Origin: a bacterium
Lineage (GTDB): Bacteria > Myxococcota_A > Bradymonadia > REDH01
Length of the DNA: 35,632 bases
NCBI GenBank assembly: GCA_030427825.1
Contig: JAUICO010000047.1
Coordinates: forward strand, 1-35,632
Reading direction: 5' to 3'
The stretch's first letter is position 1. Each line of letters begins with the position of its first letter. Positions 34,579 to 35,632 of the stretch are shown here, piece after piece. Both the position numbers and the translations under genes were made by a program. The notes below the pieces were generated by a model, which worked only from the letters and a program-made list of their open reading frames with translations, was not told the origin of the DNA and did no database searches.

Positions 34579-35632
34579 ATGAGTTCCAACGACACAACTC
34601 GAGATCGCCTCGGTATTCTGCGTACACAGCTGGGCGATATTGACCGCCAGATCCTGGAGCTGGTCGCGCGGCGAAACCGCACCGCCGCAGAGATCGGCCG
34701 GGCGAAGGCAGACCTGGGTGAGGCCACACGCAACTTTGCGCAGGAGAAGGCGGTGGTCGAGCGTGCTCGCCGAAGCGCCGACGCCCTGGACCTCTCACCA
34801 GACACCGCAGAGGAGGTGTTGCTGGCGCTGATTCGGTCTTCGCTCACGGTGCAGGAAAAGGACAGGGTTCAGCTGAGTACGACCGGTGGCGGAAGGCGGG
34901 TGTTGATTATCGGCGGTGCCGGAAAGATGGGCCGCTGGTTGGCAGGGTTTCTCGACTCGCAGGGCTTCGTTGTCGAGATCGGAGACCCTGCGGGACCACT
35001 GATCGGCTTCAAACAGGTGGATGACTGGGAGCACTCACCCCTGGATCAGGACATCATAATCGTCGCTGCACCGATGCGGGCCTCAGCATCGGTTCTGCAG
35101 GTGCTTGCCGAGCGAGCACCGAGCGGTGTTGTGTTTGATATCGGCTCGTTGAAGAGCCCGTTGCGATCGGGCTTCGACGCGCTTCGAGAGGCCGGCGTTC
35201 GAGTTACATCCGTGCATCCGATGTTTGGACCGTCGACGGAGCTGTTGTCGGGCCGCCACGTCATTTTCATCGACCTGGGTGATGCTGAAGCGACGGCGGT
35301 CGCGCGTTCGTTGTTTGATTCTACGATGGCAGAGCAGGTCGAGATGGACCTCGATGCACACGACCGTCTTATCGCCTTCGTTCTGGGCCTCTCTCACGCC
35401 GTCAACATCGCGTTCTTTACGGCCCTCGCAGAGAGCGGAGAGGACGCTCCCCGGCTCAAGCAGATGTCGAGTACCACCTTCGATTCCCAGCTGGAGGTCG
35501 CCACCCGCGTCGCCGAGGAGAACCCCTGGCTCTACTACGAGATTCAGGCCCTCAACGACTACGGCGCGGAGCCGCTGCGTGCTCTGCACGATGCGGTTGA
35601 TCGCCTTCAGAAGTCGGTGGTCGAAGGCGATG
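34579..35632 (+). CDS. tyrA: Bifunctional chorismate mutase/prephenate dehydrogenase (partial, C-terminus outside window)
   Basis: The gene runs off the right edge after 351 codons. Residues about 9-90 are an AroQ-type chorismate mutase ([20 protein letters not shown], then IGRAKADLG). The NAD-binding motif IIGGAGKMG follows at about 106-114, and the prephenate dehydrogenase signature HPMFGPS at about 214-220. The order and spacing match the T-protein of Escherichia coli, which makes 4-hydroxyphenylpyruvate for tyrosine synthesis. The ATG at 34579 has a weak AGGCG upstream. It lies 25 bp after the FIST gene, probably in one transcript. The fused form is best known from Gammaproteobacteria, which is odd for the rest of this window. 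Confidence 0.93.
   Translation, partial: MSSNDTTRDRLGILRTQLGDIDRQILELVARRNRTAAEIGRAKADLGEATRNFAQEKAVVERARRSADALDLSPDTAEEVLLALIRSSLTVQEKDRVQLSTTGGGRRVLIIGGAGKMGRWLAGFLDSQGFVVEIGDPAGPLIGFKQVDDWEHSPLDQDIIIVAAPMRASASVLQVLAERAPSGVVFDIGSLKSPLRSGFDALREAGVRVTSVHPMFGPSTELLSGRHVIFIDLGDAEATAVARSLFDSTMAEQVEMDLDAHDRLIAFVLGLSHAVNIAFFTALAESGEDAPRLKQMSSTTFDSQLEVATRVAEENPWLYYEIQALNDYGAEPLRALHDAVDRLQKSVVEGD

Noticed and set aside
1..35632. CRISPR arrays, tRNA or rRNA genes
   Set aside because: No regularly spaced direct repeats, cloverleaf-like segments or rRNA sequence were seen in any gap; all gaps except 23471-24031 are shorter than 260 bp.

Overview
The window is GC-rich, densely packed bacterial DNA. Its gene content points to the Myxococcota or the related Bradymonadota (former Deltaproteobacteria). 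Supporting features are a secreted protein built from the Myxococcus-type cysteine-rich repeat plus thrombospondin-3-like repeats, two large eukaryote-like Ser/Thr kinases (one with a PEGA domain), a mevalonate-pathway operon, a FIST protein beside a GGDEF/EAL protein, and many very long ORFs. This placement is an inference from gene content; no rRNA or tRNA lies in the window. I read no CRISPR array, prophage or complete insertion sequence.

Layout. 1-4042 (minus): XPB-type helicase, its nuclease partner Bax1 (DUF790), then a secreted Cys-rich/TSP3 protein running off the left edge. 4097-5174 (minus): a RAYT-like HUH (Y1) transposase with a small zinc-ribbon-like remnant downstream. 5264-11747 (plus): a sulfotransferase-like protein with a degenerate P-loop, translationally coupled to a membrane Ser/Thr kinase, then a secreted alpha-2-macroglobulin-like giant without the thioester motif. 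11822-17599 (minus): a three-part scaffold protein (GspE/MshE N-domain, GAF-like domain, HEAT repeats) followed by an RND/MMPL exporter. 17767-21707 (plus): secA-gpsA. 21755-23470 (minus): Ser/Thr kinase with PEGA domain. 23471-24031: the only long non-coding stretch, holding a heptamer tandem repeat and a small inverted repeat. 24032-29217 (plus): mevalonate kinase, diphosphomevalonate decarboxylase, phosphomevalonate kinase, class II HMG-CoA reductase and a DUF547 protein in one tight operon. 29469-30746 (plus): VWA lipoprotein. 30989-35632 (plus): PAS-PAS-GGDEF-EAL protein, FIST protein, and a chorismate mutase-prephenate dehydrogenase fusion cut by the right edge.

How the genes fit together. 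The mevalonate genes convert HMG-CoA to isopentenyl diphosphate; HMG-CoA synthase and IPP isomerase are not in the window. XPB and Bax1 form a known helicase-nuclease pair of archaeal nucleotide excision repair, here with overlapping genes. Several loci look like signalling modules coupled to envelope functions: kinase with A2M, MshEN scaffold with RND exporter, FIST with the c-di-GMP enzyme. The most unusual items are the MshEN-GAF-HEAT/RND pair, the sulfotransferase-like/kinase/thioester-less A2M cluster, the bacterial XPB-Bax1 pair and the enteric-style TyrA fusion far from its usual taxonomic range.
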